DNA of 64,000 bases, taken from NCBI RefSeq assembly GCF_037975245.1, contig NC_092565.1, positions 10,097,499-10,161,498 of the forward strand. Direction: 5' to 3'. Position numbers and translations under genes: made by a program. The notes below the pieces were generated by a model that was not told the origin of the DNA, searched no databases, and saw only the letters and a program-made list of their open reading frames with translations. Positions 1 to 13,226 of the stretch are shown piece by piece; position 1 is the first letter of the stretch, and each line of letters begins with the position of its first letter. The DNA comes from Apostichopus japonicus. Lineage: Eukaryota > Echinodermata > Holothuroidea > Aspidochirotida > Stichopodidae.

Positions 1-2772
1 TGTGGATGGTGGTGTGTCTGGTAATGGTCACAATATATGTATTTGTCGATGGTGGTGTGTCTGGTAATGGTCAGCATATATGTATTTGCCGATGGTGGTG
101 TGACTGGTAATGGTCAGCATATATGTATTTGTCGATGGTGGTGTGACTGGTAATGGTCAGCATATATGTATTTGTCGATGGCGGTGTGTCTGGTAATGGT
201 CAGCATATATGTATTTGTCGATGGCGGTGTGACTGGTAATGGTCAGCATATATGTATTTGCCGATGGTGGTGTGCCTGGTAATGGTCACAATATATGTAT
301 TTGTGGATGGTGGTGTGTCTGGTAATGGTCACAATATATGTATTTGTCGATGGTGGTGTGTCTGGTAATGGTCAGCATATATGTATTTGTCGATGGTGGT
401 GTGACTGGTAATGGTCAGCATATATGTATTTGTCGATGGCGGTGTGTCTGGTAATGGTCAGCATATATGTATTTGTCGATGGCGGTGTGACTGGTAATGG
501 TCAGCATATATGTATTTGCCGATGGTGGTGTGACTGGTAATGGTCAGCATATATGTATTTGTCGATGGCGGTGTGTCTGGTAATGGTCAGCATATATGTA
601 TTTGTCGATGGCGGTGTGACTGGTAATGGTCAGCATATATGTATTTGTCGATGGCGGTGTGACTGGTAATGGTCAGCATATATGTATTTGCCGATGGTGG
701 TGTGTCTGGTAATGGTCACAATATATGTATTTGTCGATGGCGGTGTGTCTGGTAATGGTCACAATATATGTATTTGTCGATGGCGGTGTGTCTGGTAATG
801 GTCAGCATATATGTATTTGTCGATGGCGGTGTGTCTGGTAATGGTCAGCATATATGTATTTGTCGATGGCGGTGTGACTGGTAATGGTCAGCATATATGT
901 ATTTGCCGATGGTGGTGTGTCTGGTAATGGTAACAATATATGTATTTGTCGATGGTGGTGTGTCTGGTAATGGTCAGCATATATGTATTTGTCGATGGTG
1001 GTGTGACTGGTAATGGTCAGCATATATGTATTTGTCGATGGCGGTGTGACTGGTAATGGTCAGCATATATGTATTTGTCGATGGCGGTGTGTCTGGTAAT
1101 GGTCAGCATATATGTATTTGTCGATGGTGGTGTGTCTGGTAATGGTCAGCATATATGTATTTGCCGATGGTGGTGTGTCTGGTAATGGTCAGCATATATG
1201 TATTTGCCGATGGTGGTGTGTCTGGTAATGGTCAGCATATATGTATTTGTCGATGGTGGTGTGTCTGGTAATGGTCAGCATATATGTATTTGCCGATGTT
1301 GGTGTGTCTGGTAATGGTCACAATATATGTATTTGCCGATGGTGGTGTGCCTGGTAATGGTCAGCATATATGTATTTGCCGATGTTGGTGTGTCTGGTAA
1401 TGGTCACAATATATGTATTTGTCGATGGCGGTGTGACTGGTAATGGTCAGCATATATGTATTTGTCGATGGCGGTGTGACTGGTAATGGTCAGCATATAT
1501 GTATTTGCCGATGGTGGTGTGACTGGTAATGGTCAGCATATATGTATTTGTCGATGGCGGTGTGTCTGGTAATGGTCAGCATATATGTATTTGTCGATGG
1601 CGGTGTGACTGGTAATGGTCAGCATATATGTATTTGTCGATGGCGGTGTGACTGGTAATGGTCAGCATATATGTATTTGCCGATGGTGGTGTGTCTGGTA
1701 ATGGTCACAATATATGTATTTGTCGATGGTGGTGTGTCTGGTAATGGTCACAATATATGTATTTGTCGATGGCGGTGTGTCTGGTAATGGTCAGCATATA
1801 TGTATTTGTCGATGGCGGTGTGTCTGGTAATGGTCAGCATATATGTATTTGTCGATGGCGGTGTGACTGGTAATGGTCAGCATATATGTATTTGCCGATG
1901 GTGGTGTGTCTGGTAATGGTCACAATATATGTATTTGTCGATGGTGGTGTGTCTGGTAATGGTCAGCATATATGTATTTGTCGATGGTGGTGTGACTGGT
2001 AATGGTCAGCATATATGTATTTGTCGATGGCGGTGTGACTGGTAATGGTCAGCATATATGTATTTGTCGATGGCGGTGTGTCTGGTAATGGTCAGCATAT
2101 ATGTATTTGTCGATGGTGGTGTGACTGGTAATGGTCAGCATATATGTATTTGCCGATGGTGGTGTGTCTGGTAATGGTCAGCATATATGTATTTGCCGAT
2201 GGTGGTGTGTCTGGTAATGGTCAGCATATATGTATTTGTCGATGGTGGTGTGTCTGGTAATGGTCAGCATATATGTATTTGCCGATGTTGGTGTGTCTGG
2301 TAATGGTCACAATATATGTATTTGCCGATGGTGGTGTGCCTGGTAATGGTCAGCATATATGTATTTGCCGATGTTGGTGTGTCTGGTAATGGTCACAATA
2401 TATGTATTTGTCGATGGCGGTGTGACTGGTAATGGTCAGCATATATGTATTTGTCGATGGCGGTGTGACTGGTAATGGTCAGCATATATGTATTTGCCGA
2501 TGGTGGTGTGCCTGGTAATGGTCAGCATATATGTATTTGTCGATGGCGGTGTGCCTGGTAATGGTCAGCATATATGTAGTTGTCGATGGCGGTGTGACTG
2601 GTAATGGTCAGCATATATGTATTTGCCGATGTTGGTGTGCCTGGTAATGGTCAGCATATATGTATTTGTCGATGGCGGTGTGCCTGGTAATGGTCAGCAT
2701 ATATGTATTTGTCGATGGCGGTGTGCCTGGTAATGGTCAGCATATATGTATTTGTCGATGGCGGTGTGACTG
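1..2772. repeat. 43-bp minisatellite array, about 64 copies
   Basis: A tandem array starts at or before the window edge and runs to about 2772, where it stops abruptly inside a unit. The period is 43 bp: successive units begin with TGTCGATGG or TGCCGATGG and share the core GGTAATGGTCAGCATATATG. Units differ at a few diagnostic sites (GGTGG, GGCGG or GTTGG; GTGTC, GTGAC or GTGCC; TCAGC or TCACA). The rare TGCCGATGTT variant occurs at 1291 and 1377 and again at 2280 and 2366, both spaced 989 bp, so a block of 23 units was duplicated. Because 43 is not a multiple of three, short open frames here (for example on the minus strand at 802-1023) are artefacts. The far end of the array lies outside the window. 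Confidence 0.98.
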
Positions 2773-5570
2773 TTAATAGTCGCTTGTATCGCTTGTATTG
2801 ATTTTACTTTGTACCAAAGTTTTTAACTTTTTTTTTCTACTTTGAAAAAAAGTTCTACATTGATGATTTCGTTTATAAATGTTTTAATTCTTAAGATATT
2901 CAGATCCACGCTCTCTGCAAAGTTTAGAAAAACCGACTATGGAAACATTTTGATATGATACTGAAACTGTCTAAACAGCAGCTGTTGCCGTAGCAAAGAT
3001 ACATGCATGTGCATCATAATTAGTCATATTATTCATTCAAATAGTTCACAGTGGGCTTGGCACACCTACGCAGCAATACCCAAGGCTTTAAACATTCTCT
3101 TAAATTAAATTTTTTAAAAAATGTACATAGCAATATGCCAATGATAAGTTTTGTTTTAAATCAGCCTTTGCTGTAGCCTATAGCGCACGTGACCATGACT
3201 TAGCTAAACCGCTCCTGTACGTATAGCATATACCGTACCCGATTGTTAACAACATTTGCATAGGCTTCATCAAAATAAAATGTTAGGCTATATGTTAAAC
3301 CAAGGAAGAAGAACTCTTAGGGCGACTTCACCGAATAGTGATTTACGTATATACATAAGAATTCCTGTCCTGCATTGTTCAAACAATGCAAATATATGTT
3401 AAGCGATCTCGCTTTTGGGACCGTAGGGAAAGGGAGAAAAACAGTCATTGCGATTTAATTTTCACTGGCAGGTATATATATATATAGAGACCTAGATATA
3501 TATATATGTTTTGAAAATTGATGAGTTTTCGCCCACGGTTATGCTACACGCATGGTCGAATTAATCAACTTTTTTCCATAGAGAAACAATGTCATTAACT
3601 TGTGTTATACTAATCAATGTTACGTTGTCACGATTCCCACTTCCTCTGCCTAAAATAGCCTTACTAAAGATCGATATTCTACAAGACAAGATCAGCACAA
3701 TTAAGTTAATGTCCATATCTCTTTTAATTAATAGCATAATATTTGTATTTCTCTCTGGACTTTCAGACCGGTCTAATGATATGCATGGACAAGAACCGGA
3801 ATGGAACTTGCGAAAGGCAATCAATTCGTAAATTTCAATACCATCTGAAGGTAAGTTTTGAAGTCATGTTATACAACTTAAATTGCATTTCTACATGTTC
3901 GATATATTTGTTTTAGTTCTGAACTAAGACAATAAAAGTTTCTGCAGTATATAGCCTACAATAAACAATGGAGTCTTATGAGTTAAACAAATATCCGAGT
4001 CTGCATAACGCTTCCACCACTGTTTAAGATTTAAGCACGTTTGAATATCACACATATTGGAGATTGTTGGATATTTTTTTTTTTTGTATATAAGGCTCAA
4101 GATGTCCTTGTAATTTAATTTGTCGCCAGTATAATTTGAAAACTTCTCCCTCCCCCATTTAACCGGGTCAAACTGCAGGACAGTATTCCCCGTTTATAAT
4201 ATTATATATTAACACGCACAGTGTATCAAATCTCGTCTTCTCTATAACCTGCATTTGACACTACACACACAGCATGGCGCGTGCAAGTCAATTGTGCACT
4301 TAAAATATATCAATATGACCTAATTGGAGGTTCCAAATTTATGTTTAAGCTTATAATTCTAAAGTAATTTTACCTGGTAATGTATACAGTTTGGACTTCA
4401 AACTGTCAACTTGCCAAGTAAGGGAAGCCGAAAATTAACTTTCTCATGAAGTCTATTTTAAAGTCCAATTAATTCTAATTGTTTTCAAAAGAGATTGCTG
4501 AACTTGTGTATATACACACGAACGTATCTTACATCAAATGAATTAAACATATTGAGATATGATTAATTATTTCGGAATAAACAATTACAGAATTTAACCG
4601 AATCTCGTCTATATGGAGCCTTAATTAAATTAAGGAAATAATTGAAACTTTATATCAACGACTTAGTTCAGTGTCATTTTGCTTTACATGTTTCATGAGC
4701 TTTTTTTACATGCACTCGAGCGAATTAATTTATTTAGAGGGCATTCTCACACATTGCTCATTGAATATTTTTTCTTCAATGCTTTCGTTGAATTTTTAGA
4801 TCTTTATAACTGAAAGGTTAAGGCCACACAGAAACCTACTTGTGATAATATTAAGTTTAATATTGTACCTTGTATAACTTTAATACTTTGCAACATCCAT
4901 TACCAAAAACCAAAACGAAAAAGTACAAAGAAACTGGCAATTGAACAGCGGACCTCGGTGTATACTAAACCGCTCGATCAAATAAACCTTTAAACATATA
5001 TCTACTGTATTGAACTTGTTCTCCTGATCGATCCGTGCTCCCCCACCCCCCCCCCCCTTTTTCTACCATATGTCTGATACTTAAAACTATTACTTCGTGT
5101 CAACAATATTAACACGAAGAACCATTAATCTCGTTGTAAGCGTATGATCTGTTTAATGAATGTAAGCGACAAAACTATCGATTGGTTTTTTTTTATGTTT
5201 CGTAATTTTAATGTACGATGGTATCAAGGATAAGATGATACACTTTTTCATTTCAGTAGATACATATTGAGAGAGAGAGATGCACGCTCGCGTGAAATCT
5301 AATCGAACTAAATATCATTCATAGGATAATACTTCAAAGTCTACTTTACCGAAAAGTGCAGACTGACCTCCGAGGAAGAGACATGGGTCGATTTTTTTTC
5401 ATTATAACTGAACGATTTCTAATCCACATAGGCGTTCGTGTTTCGTCTGCTCAGGTGTTCTAACACTCACAGACCAATGATCCTAAACCGAACAAATGCA
5501 TATGTGTTACTAAAATGAAACACGTTCCATGGTGACTGTTTTATAAATGATTTGACATTAGCAGTAGAAG
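2773..5570. other. AT-rich intergenic DNA, no gene recognised
   Basis: Ordinary AT-rich sequence. It holds a short TA-rich patch near 3473-3507, a run of 12 C at 5046-5057, and an 80-codon frame at 3589-3831 followed by a good GTAAGT donor at about 3851. Nothing in that frame resembles a known domain, so it is not called as an exon. Confidence 0.6.
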
Positions 5571-5664
5571 GACGTGGGGGGAGTTGGAGAGGGAGAGGAA
5601 GAGTGGAGAGGGAGGGTGGAGGGAGAGGGGGAGTTAGAGGGAGAAGGAGAGCAAGCTGGAGCGG
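5571..5664 (+). repeat. Polypurine GGA/GAG-rich tract
   Basis: About 95 bases made almost entirely of G and A, with many GGG and GGGAG runs. It has the composition of DNA able to form triplex (H-DNA) or G-quadruplex structures. No reading frame is supported. Confidence 0.8.
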
Positions 5665-6383
5665 TACAGCTCAACAGAGCTGAACGAAAGTGCACATAAT
5701 GCACATAAGTTCTGGAGAGTAATTCATCATCACCGAATTTAAATTCATGAAATTGAGAGCATCAATGGAAGATCATTTCCTATCCAACTGGTTCGATTTA
5801 ATCGTGTTTGTATAGAAATCCTAGGAGTCAAAAGACACGAAGTAGGAGAGATATATTCATCATCGACGTGAAATTTTTATGTCATAGCCGTATCAGTAAC
5901 TTGTTTCGACTTGGGACTTTAAGATTCTGTGTTTGTATGTTTAGAAGGTTTTCAGAGGTCTGATTACATTCTTAGCAGATACTACTCCTATCTTGACTCC
6001 TATAGACTGAGATCGAAATCCCTTTTCTTTGTTTTTATTAATCTTCTTCGTTTTCATATTAATGCAAACTCAGAGATATTCTTAACATTGACGCACCCAT
6101 TCTTCTCACACAGTATGGCAAAAGTGATATAGCTATATGATAGATGATTTATATATGTTTACATGATCCTTACATATTTCGTCAAATTTCTACAGAAAGT
6201 AACACAACTTAACTTGATTGATTCTGAAGCATTCTCTCGTATATGCGAAGAAACGAAAATAGATGCAGACAAATTTATGTTATGTAATAAAATGTGCTTC
6301 GAAATCCTTTCTCTGAAATCAGAGGATCGATCAGCGTTTTTTTCTCAAATATTTTAAAAACGGATGTCATTGAAATCGGGGGT

Positions 6384-6399
6384 GGGGGGGGGGGGGGGG
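6384..6399 (+). repeat. Poly-G tract of 16
   Basis: An uninterrupted G run, one of about 20 G or C homopolymers of ten or more bases in the window. It could form a quadruplex and is probably length-variable. Confidence 0.9.
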
Positions 6400-6510
6400 A
6401 AATCATCCATCGTACTAATATACTACTTGAATATGTGGAACGTGGCAGTCATTATCTCAGATAAGTTGGAGTTATGAATACGGCTGAATCTAGTGTAGTT
6501 TAGGCTAATG

Positions 6511-6511
<1 letters not shown>

Positions 6512-6586
<75 letters not shown>

Positions 6587-6735
6587 TATAGATATATATA
6601 TATAGATATACATATATATATATACATATATATATATACACACATATATATATACATACATATATATATATACACCCATATATATATAAACACACATATA
6701 TATATACACACATATATATATAAATATATATATAA
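6512..6735. repeat. Compound TA/TATACA microsatellite
   Basis: A pure TA run of about 70 bases grades into TATAGA, TATACA and TACACA variants. The Tyr/Ile-rich frames read from the minus strand here are repeat artefacts. The array abuts the minus-strand hammerhead repeat at 6736-6807; the same association occurs at 38.5 kb. Confidence 0.97.
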
Positions 6736-6762
6736 AGATGAGAATTAGTTGAGAACACTAGT

Positions 6763-6807
6763 AGTTGTTACTCAGAGTTTCACGCGTTGAGCGATCATCA
6801 GACAACT
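6763..6807 (-). ncRNA. Hammerhead ribozyme motif, copy 1
   Basis: On the minus strand the order is AGTTGT (stem I, 5' side), CTGATGA (core C3-A9), a stem-loop built on CGC/GCG (stem II), GAA (core 12-14), ACT-CTG-AGT (three-pair stem III with a three-base loop), A (predicted cleavage nucleotide, H17) and ACAACT (stem I, 3' side). Stem I forms six Watson-Crick pairs. Every invariant core base of the hammerhead is present. The weak point is a U-U opposition at the base of stem II (10.1/11.1). A very short stem III is known from hammerheads in Penelope-like elements and metazoan retrozymes. The homologous copy at 38564-38609 differs only at tolerated positions in the ribozyme itself. The repeat continues about 28 bases past stem I and then meets the TA microsatellite. 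Confidence 0.75.
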
Positions 6808-6839
6808 GGTCTTGTCTACTTGACAATTAATGAGTCCTG

Positions 6840-8425
6840 TAAATACAACATAAACATAATTACAAAAAAAAATAAAAAAGTTTGAATTACTTCTTATTTG
6901 TCAAGTATGTGTCACATCTTATTTCTCTGCTTTTGTTTGTATTTAGTTTCTTTCTGGAGTACACGTGGATTTTTTTTATAATTTGGGTTGGCATATTATC
7001 GATAAACTGTCCTTTTATTTTCAATAAAGCTTTCCATACCTGATGTAGTCTGCGTTAGTTTTGCTTGTTGTTTTGTTTTTGTTACCAAACGTTTGAATTT
7101 GAAAATGTTTCAATGAGATGAAGAAATAACTTTTGATGTCTGTCAAGCCGCAGTTTCAGATGAAAAACAACCATTGGCCTTGGAAAGAAAAACTAGGCGA
7201 AGGGAATCGATAACGCACAATATGTTCCTTAAGGAATATTTTTTGTGGGGTTTAGAGTTTTTCAACCTTCACTTAAGCTATTGAAATGAGGCCAAGATAA
7301 ATTGTTGGCCTCGACCACCTGAGGAAATGCGAGGCGCTGTTCGAGATAAACGGTAGTTTATTGTAATTAGCATTTAATATCGACGTCCACAGGACTGTGA
7401 GATTACTGAGGGGAATGGAGAAGTGAAAATTATAACACTATAGCCTTATGCATGTGTAAAAAGTATGGGGAGATGGTTCAAGAGATCCCAGCTGTATATG
7501 GTTAAAGGGGTATGGGATTAATATTACATATCGTGTTGCTTTTATTTCAGGCTGAAATCATTTTGGAATTTCTCAAGACGATTTTGAGTAAGAAATTTCA
7601 TAATTATTCCAGGTTTTTAATTTCACGTCAAGGATACATTTAAAGTTATTCCTCAACTTTTCAACTTATTTCGTTTCCCCCGTCCATAACAATATCATAT
7701 CACAAATAACCTTGACATTCAGATAAAAGTAATATTACAAATGAAGAAAATCATTAACCTTTAAATTTTCAGGAAATTCCTGTCAAAGATTTTTAACTCG
7801 AATTTTCTATTGTTCAAAATAAATAATAATGGGATTCAGTGTTATTTAATTGTGAACAATTGATTAAAGTCCTAAACAAACAGTTCTGTTTTTATTTTGT
7901 ACCTACTAAACGTACTCAGTGTGATGTTCTTTCAACACTTTTATATCTGCTGCCACATGAAATATTCCTCTATAATCTGTATTGTTGCCCTTTAAAAGAC
8001 TTATTGTACTAGGTCGTCCACTGTGCCGATGAACTTTCTTTCGTTCGATGGTGACGTCTAAAGAGTCTGTGCAGATAACCATGGTAGAATTACCTTTGAA
8101 TTGAACTACTTTAAGTTAGCTAGGGGTGCCTTAGGGCTGATTCCACTACCTATTATCCGAGATGCCATGACGCCGAGCATGACGTATACGTCAGACTAAT
8201 TAACCACATCACGACCACGTTAAACTCAATGAAAGGTAATCCTCTATCTCGACATGTCAATGTTCTCAAGAACATAACACAGAGTCAGCGATTCGCAAGG
8301 TTTAGAAAACTACATGAACGCAACATTTTAACATATAGAGGATTCGACATGTATCTCAACTAAGAGCATGAAAGCAACCCCCCCCCAACAAAATGGAATA
8401 CTCTTTAGTGGTCTGTGAAATATAA
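6840..8425. other. AT-rich intergenic DNA, nothing recognised
   Basis: Unique-looking AT-rich sequence on both strands, without long frames, convincing splice-site pairs or repeats. A run of eight C lies near 8380. Confidence 0.6.
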
Positions 8426-8690
<265 letters not shown>

Positions 8691-8699
8691 ATTTTTATT

Positions 8700-11600
8700 A
8701 CAAATCTGTTAGTGTAAATTGAAGGAATGAAACATAATAAATTGACATACTAAATTAGTAGAAGATATAAATATTCATGACACTGGTCTCTATTAGTGTT
8801 GCACTGGTTAAAGATATCTCTTTAAATTACATCTATACTCTTTATTTGAAAATATTGAAAAAAGATTGATTTTGACTCTGAAATTACAAACATTTATATT
8901 TCTTCCTTCTTTCAATTCAAAGTAACATTTTTCGTTACAATTCATAGCAACGGCAGAGTCCCCAAAGCACGACATCGCACACCATATATGTCCTTGACAA
9001 ATTTATTTGCAACGTTATTTATCTTCTGAGGCCATACAATCTTATTTGTTTTCCAAATTTATTTGATGTTTTATGTTGCTGTCAAAGAGTTGTTATACTG
9101 GTTAAGAGTAGTTAATCCAGCAATTTTAATGGACGATACCGATCGTTTACAGGTTATTTTCACGAAAAGTAAATGTGATGCTGAAATGTGCAGTACGAAC
9201 TGATTTAAATTGAAATTCTTTCAGTGAAAGAAGACAAGCGCGAACTGTCAAATATTATTGAAAATAGCTTAAATCCTGTCGTATTTACATAAATTATTTA
9301 CATATAAAATTAACACTGTATTCAAACCAGAAAAATTACACATAAGAACACAAAGTTTTTGAATAACGAATAGCGTATATTTCAGAAACGCCAGTGTCCT
9401 TCTTCAGCGCATGTATTTTTTAAACCCCATGAAATTATTTCAGCTATATAATCGCTTTGTGTTGAAGGTTTCGAATTAGATGCTACATGTTTCTCCAGTA
9501 CGAAAATTGTATATAATTGAAAACAGATATCAAAATATCAAAATTTCCTCATTAGCTTAACTTTGGCTTTTTTGAATGACATACACGTCTCGGACGGCAC
9601 AGTATTTTAAATCATTATAGCAATTTAAACATTAAGATAAATGTCAGCTTGAAAGGTCATTAATATATTTATATGACTTGTAAGTGACTGGAACAAATCC
9701 ATTAGGAATCAAAGCAAAGTGATAGCACACTTTAACTCTGGTTAATACAACAAGACTTACAAGACAGTATTTATTTGTTTATTTATCGAGTTGACAAGTA
9801 ACGAGCATCGCAGCAAATCGACAATCGGACAATTTTCGCTAATATTTTACTTTAACGTTACTTGTCAGCGAGACCAATGTCATATTTTTGACGTTTTCCT
9901 AAGTTATGCGCAACACAGCAACAATACGTAAAGTTAGCGTAAATGGTCAACTCGACAAAAACGAATCAAATTTTTGACGTGTTGGTCAAGTACAACGCAA
10001 CAACTGGACAATTTGATCATTCTCGTCCAGATGTAACTTTTGCGTAACCTGTCGACTATAGACAAAATGGATGTCGCGTTACACTATAAAGCTATACCTC
10101 TACAATTCACCTGTCTAGAACCACCATATATTATATATCGTGAAATCAAATGAGTTTAACGTCCTGTAACTTTAACAGATTTGTTTTGTACTTCTATGTT
10201 ACTGATATGTGGTAGATTGAACCCCGGATACAGTTAGCATTGTATCTTACAGTTTCCTGCCCAACAGGATCTAGTTACAGACACGCACAAGCATTATTCA
10301 CTGCCACAAAATGCACAACAGCGAGTTATATAACTAATGCATTCATTGCGGACCGGTAATTGGTATGATGCCTTTTACCATTCTCCATATTACTTGAAAA
10401 TACAAAGTGTACGCGATGTACTTGATCCCAAAGAAATGTCCCAGTAGCAAGATCAGCATGAGCTGACAAACACTTGGCTGAATATGTATCTCAAATGAAG
10501 GAGGTACTCCAAGGCAAATTGAGATTGCAGAGTTCAAGATTCTAGCTCGGACTGTAGTCATTTGTCGAGATCTCAACCATTTTGCTCATTCAAGGCCATT
10601 ATTGCACATATGATTGAAGAAGATGGGAACGAGGCCCTATACAATTTAAGTCCATACCTTCCTTTGATTCCCGTCGGTCAACTGGGTCACATGTAGAGAA
10701 TGTATATGTAATGTAAATTCGGCAATAACAAACGTATCACGATTGTTATCGTTTTTACATTTCGGCAGTATTCTAAAGAATCGATTGGTTCAATAAAAAG
10801 TTTTATGGGAAAGGCAGATCCATCCCTGCTGTAAATTAAACACTGTGGACCTCTGCCGCACAAAATTACAAGCTGTATTGAGTTCTGAGTCCACAAGATG
10901 CTTACATACATCTGTTATACAGACTTTGAGAACATCGTGTTTAGTGCACGTTAGTGGATTCGGCTCACTGACGTTTGTCATGTTCTTTCTCCTTTGAAGA
11001 TACATACTTAATGTAGGATGGCGCTCTCTTTACCATTACTCCTGCACCGCCAAATGATATTGAATCGTAAACACACCTGATGTCAATTGGAAGCCCTGGC
11101 AGAGCTCGGCATTGAAGAACACATGTGCTACCTTGATATTATCATTGAAGAGACAATTGACGTGCTTGCTACCTTGATATCATCATTGAAGAGACTAATG
11201 ACGGGTCTTCTTGTAAATGTGACGCTGGACATGCTGGGAGTAGCACATGAAGAAGGCTACACACACTTCGCAGAAACGTCGACCGTCCTGGACATGCAGT
11301 CTGGTTGGAGGTTGAATGTTTGCTCTTACTGAAAGAGCTCCATCAGCAGATGAACGCAAATATTTGAAGCAATAACTCACATGTATTGCCCTTTGTGCAT
11401 TATCATCTTTATCATCTGCTACCTCTTCTATAGGGTTGTTTAAGATATCAATATATTAGGCATAAGTATTTTTCAATCGAAGAATCCAGATTAGTCATAA
11501 TGGTTAGTTACTATGTATCAAATTATTCAGTGTTCTTGTTGTTAAAAAAGCAAGGTGTTGTATACTACCATTATGGTTTGGACATGGCCTGTTTTAAACT

Positions 11601-12730
11601 TACAAATCAACATTCAAGTCTTCATTACTGGTATTGCCAATTATTGCGTTTCACTGCCGACATAAATGGCATTACCAAGTGGTGCAAATTGCTATGAAAT
11701 TGAAATTTCTGTGGACTAACCAAACTTTACTTTGAACCTTTCTATTAATCATTCTTTGTATCCTAGAAGTCGCTCATATATTTTATGAATGTTGATGGAA
11801 ACCGCGTACTTAAAGACGATACACAAATAGCCTAGGTTTATCTACTAATAAATAGAGATAACGTGGTATAAACGTATGTGAGGTTTGTATGGTAAATAAA
11901 CAACTTAATGAGGAGAAGTTCTTCATTGAAGGATATCCTATGCATTGCCTGAATCTACAAATATGTCTGCTCATCACGATAGCCTGGCTTGTTCTTATTC
12001 TTGTAGGTCTTTGTACAATGCATTCTTCCGTGACATTTATGAAATACATATGTTTGGACACTGATTATACACAATTAGCGTGTGTATGTTAAACAACTTT
12101 TGACACAGTTTACACTGGGAGGTGTTCAAAAAGTTGCGTTTATTTCAGCTTTCAAAACCAAAATAACCATTTCAGTATTTACAGTGTGTCTTCCTTCAAC
12201 ATGAGTAAGATTAACAATATTCAAAGGTTGTTTGAAACAACCATATATATCCCTAGCATATATGCTATACGTTTTACATGACCTTGGTTTCGTATGGATA
12301 CTCTTTTATAACAAAGGCTAAATACCACACTGAGTTATTTCTATTCACTTCTGATATTTGTCTCATTCATATAAATCTTGCTCTTTCACAAATTGACATA
12401 AGTGACGTAACCCGTTAGATCCAATCAACTAAATGGTTCGCATATTACCAGGAAATTATGTTATGACATAATAGATTGCCATCAATCATTCCAATTATAA
12501 CTCAAACAAGGACTGGTTATTAACCAGGAAATCGTTTTTTTTTTTTTAATCCCGAAGTTAAATGTGTGTTTTTTCTTTATTCTCTCTCTTCATCTTGACC
12601 GATCTTGGACACATTGTCCTTACTTTGAATTCCAACTACGGCAGTTGTCTGATTACTTAGTACATTACATATTTTTATATTACGAAACTTGGACGAGTGA
12701 TTAAATTGACGGCGTTTTCGTTCTTTAATA
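8700..12730. other. Intergenic DNA, no recognised gene
   Basis: Mostly unique AT-rich sequence. The best frame is 11087-11332, listed separately. A chance-level 11-bp inverted repeat lies at 9791/9856. No known protein domain was seen on either strand, including the frames at 10343-11005 and 11810-12092. Confidence 0.55.
11087..11332 (+). other. Unassigned 81-codon frame with internal 41-bp duplication
   Basis: The frame holds two adjacent 41-bp units beginning TGCTACCTTGATAT at 11126 and 11167, each reading roughly YLDIIIEET / LATLISSLK. The Leu/Ile/Glu pattern would suit a helical segment. The upstream CCTGGCAG is a possible splice acceptor, but no matching donor or upstream exon is evident. 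I do not recognise a family. The duplication alone could keep the frame open by chance. Confidence 0.15.
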
Positions 12731-12742
12731 CGCTAATATTAC

Positions 12743-12936
12743 CCAATCACGTTCATAATCAATCATATAAAATTGACCAATCGTTGAACATAAAATGTCA
12801 TATAACTCCGCCCACATATATACATCGCTAGCGTGTAGATAGTCACAATATTTACACGGTCTACTCTGCGTGGTAGACTTCGTAATTGGGAATTGTTAAG
12901 AACGGAATTTGCATTCTCGATGGTTTTATATATAAG
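12743..12936 (+). promoter_or_regulatory. Candidate Pol II promoter block
   Basis: Two CCAAT motifs (12743-12747 and 12777-12781), a CCGCCC GC-box (12808-12813) and a TATATATAAG TATA-like box (12927-12936) occur in the usual order and spacing, upstream of the possible signal-peptide exon at 13046-13157. TATA-like strings are common in AT-rich DNA, so only the combination with the CCAAT and GC boxes is suggestive. Confidence 0.3.
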
Positions 12937-13045
12937 TTCTGTCAGCGTTTTAATACATAGTTAGTCTCTGAGTTGACAGATCTAACATCATCGGTGCGTT
13001 CGTTTCCTTTTTATTTATGTTGATACATCTGTCTTGTTTGTGCAG

Positions 13046-13157
13046 TAAACTCTCATCTTTACCAGGGACAGAACGAAATCGAGTATTTTAGAAACGGATG
13101 TTCTTCCAAACTTTTCTCGTGCTTGTGCTAGGTCACGTTATTACTGGATCAATACAG
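13046..13157 (+). CDS. Possible first coding exon of a secreted protein (partial)
   Basis: A pyrimidine-rich stretch ending TTGTTTGTGCAG (to 13045) is a good acceptor. After 52 untranslated bases, an ATG at 13098 opens 20 codons ending exactly at CAG before GT at 13158, a phase-0 donor (CAGgtattc). The residues MFFQTFLVLVLGHVITGS look like a cleavable signal peptide: a hydrophobic core, then small residues near a plausible cleavage site after TGS. Reading on past the donor meets a stop within four codons, so splicing would be needed. A next exon is not certain: the frame at 13227-13424 is one option, and a short exon after CATGCAG at 13642 is another. No protein family is recognised. A chance signal-peptide-like peptide remains possible. 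Confidence 0.35.
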
Positions 13158-13226
13158 GTATTCAATTAAATTGTGAACTAAAGGGCGCTCGGAATTTACA
13201 AATCAATGCAACGGAGTTTATTTAAG

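Noticed and set aside
1-2772. Regular repeats that could suggest a CRISPR array
   Set aside because: The 43-bp units are contiguous with no unique spacers, and the setting is eukaryotic; it is a minisatellite.
6423-6758. Tyr/Ile-rich minus-strand frames up to 111 codons
   Set aside because: Produced by the TA/TACA microsatellite in three registers; not a protein.
9791-9867. Inverted repeat GACAAGTAACG/CGTTACTTGTC as a MITE
   Set aside because: An 11-base inverted match within 80 bases is expected about once by chance in a window this size; no extension of the arms.
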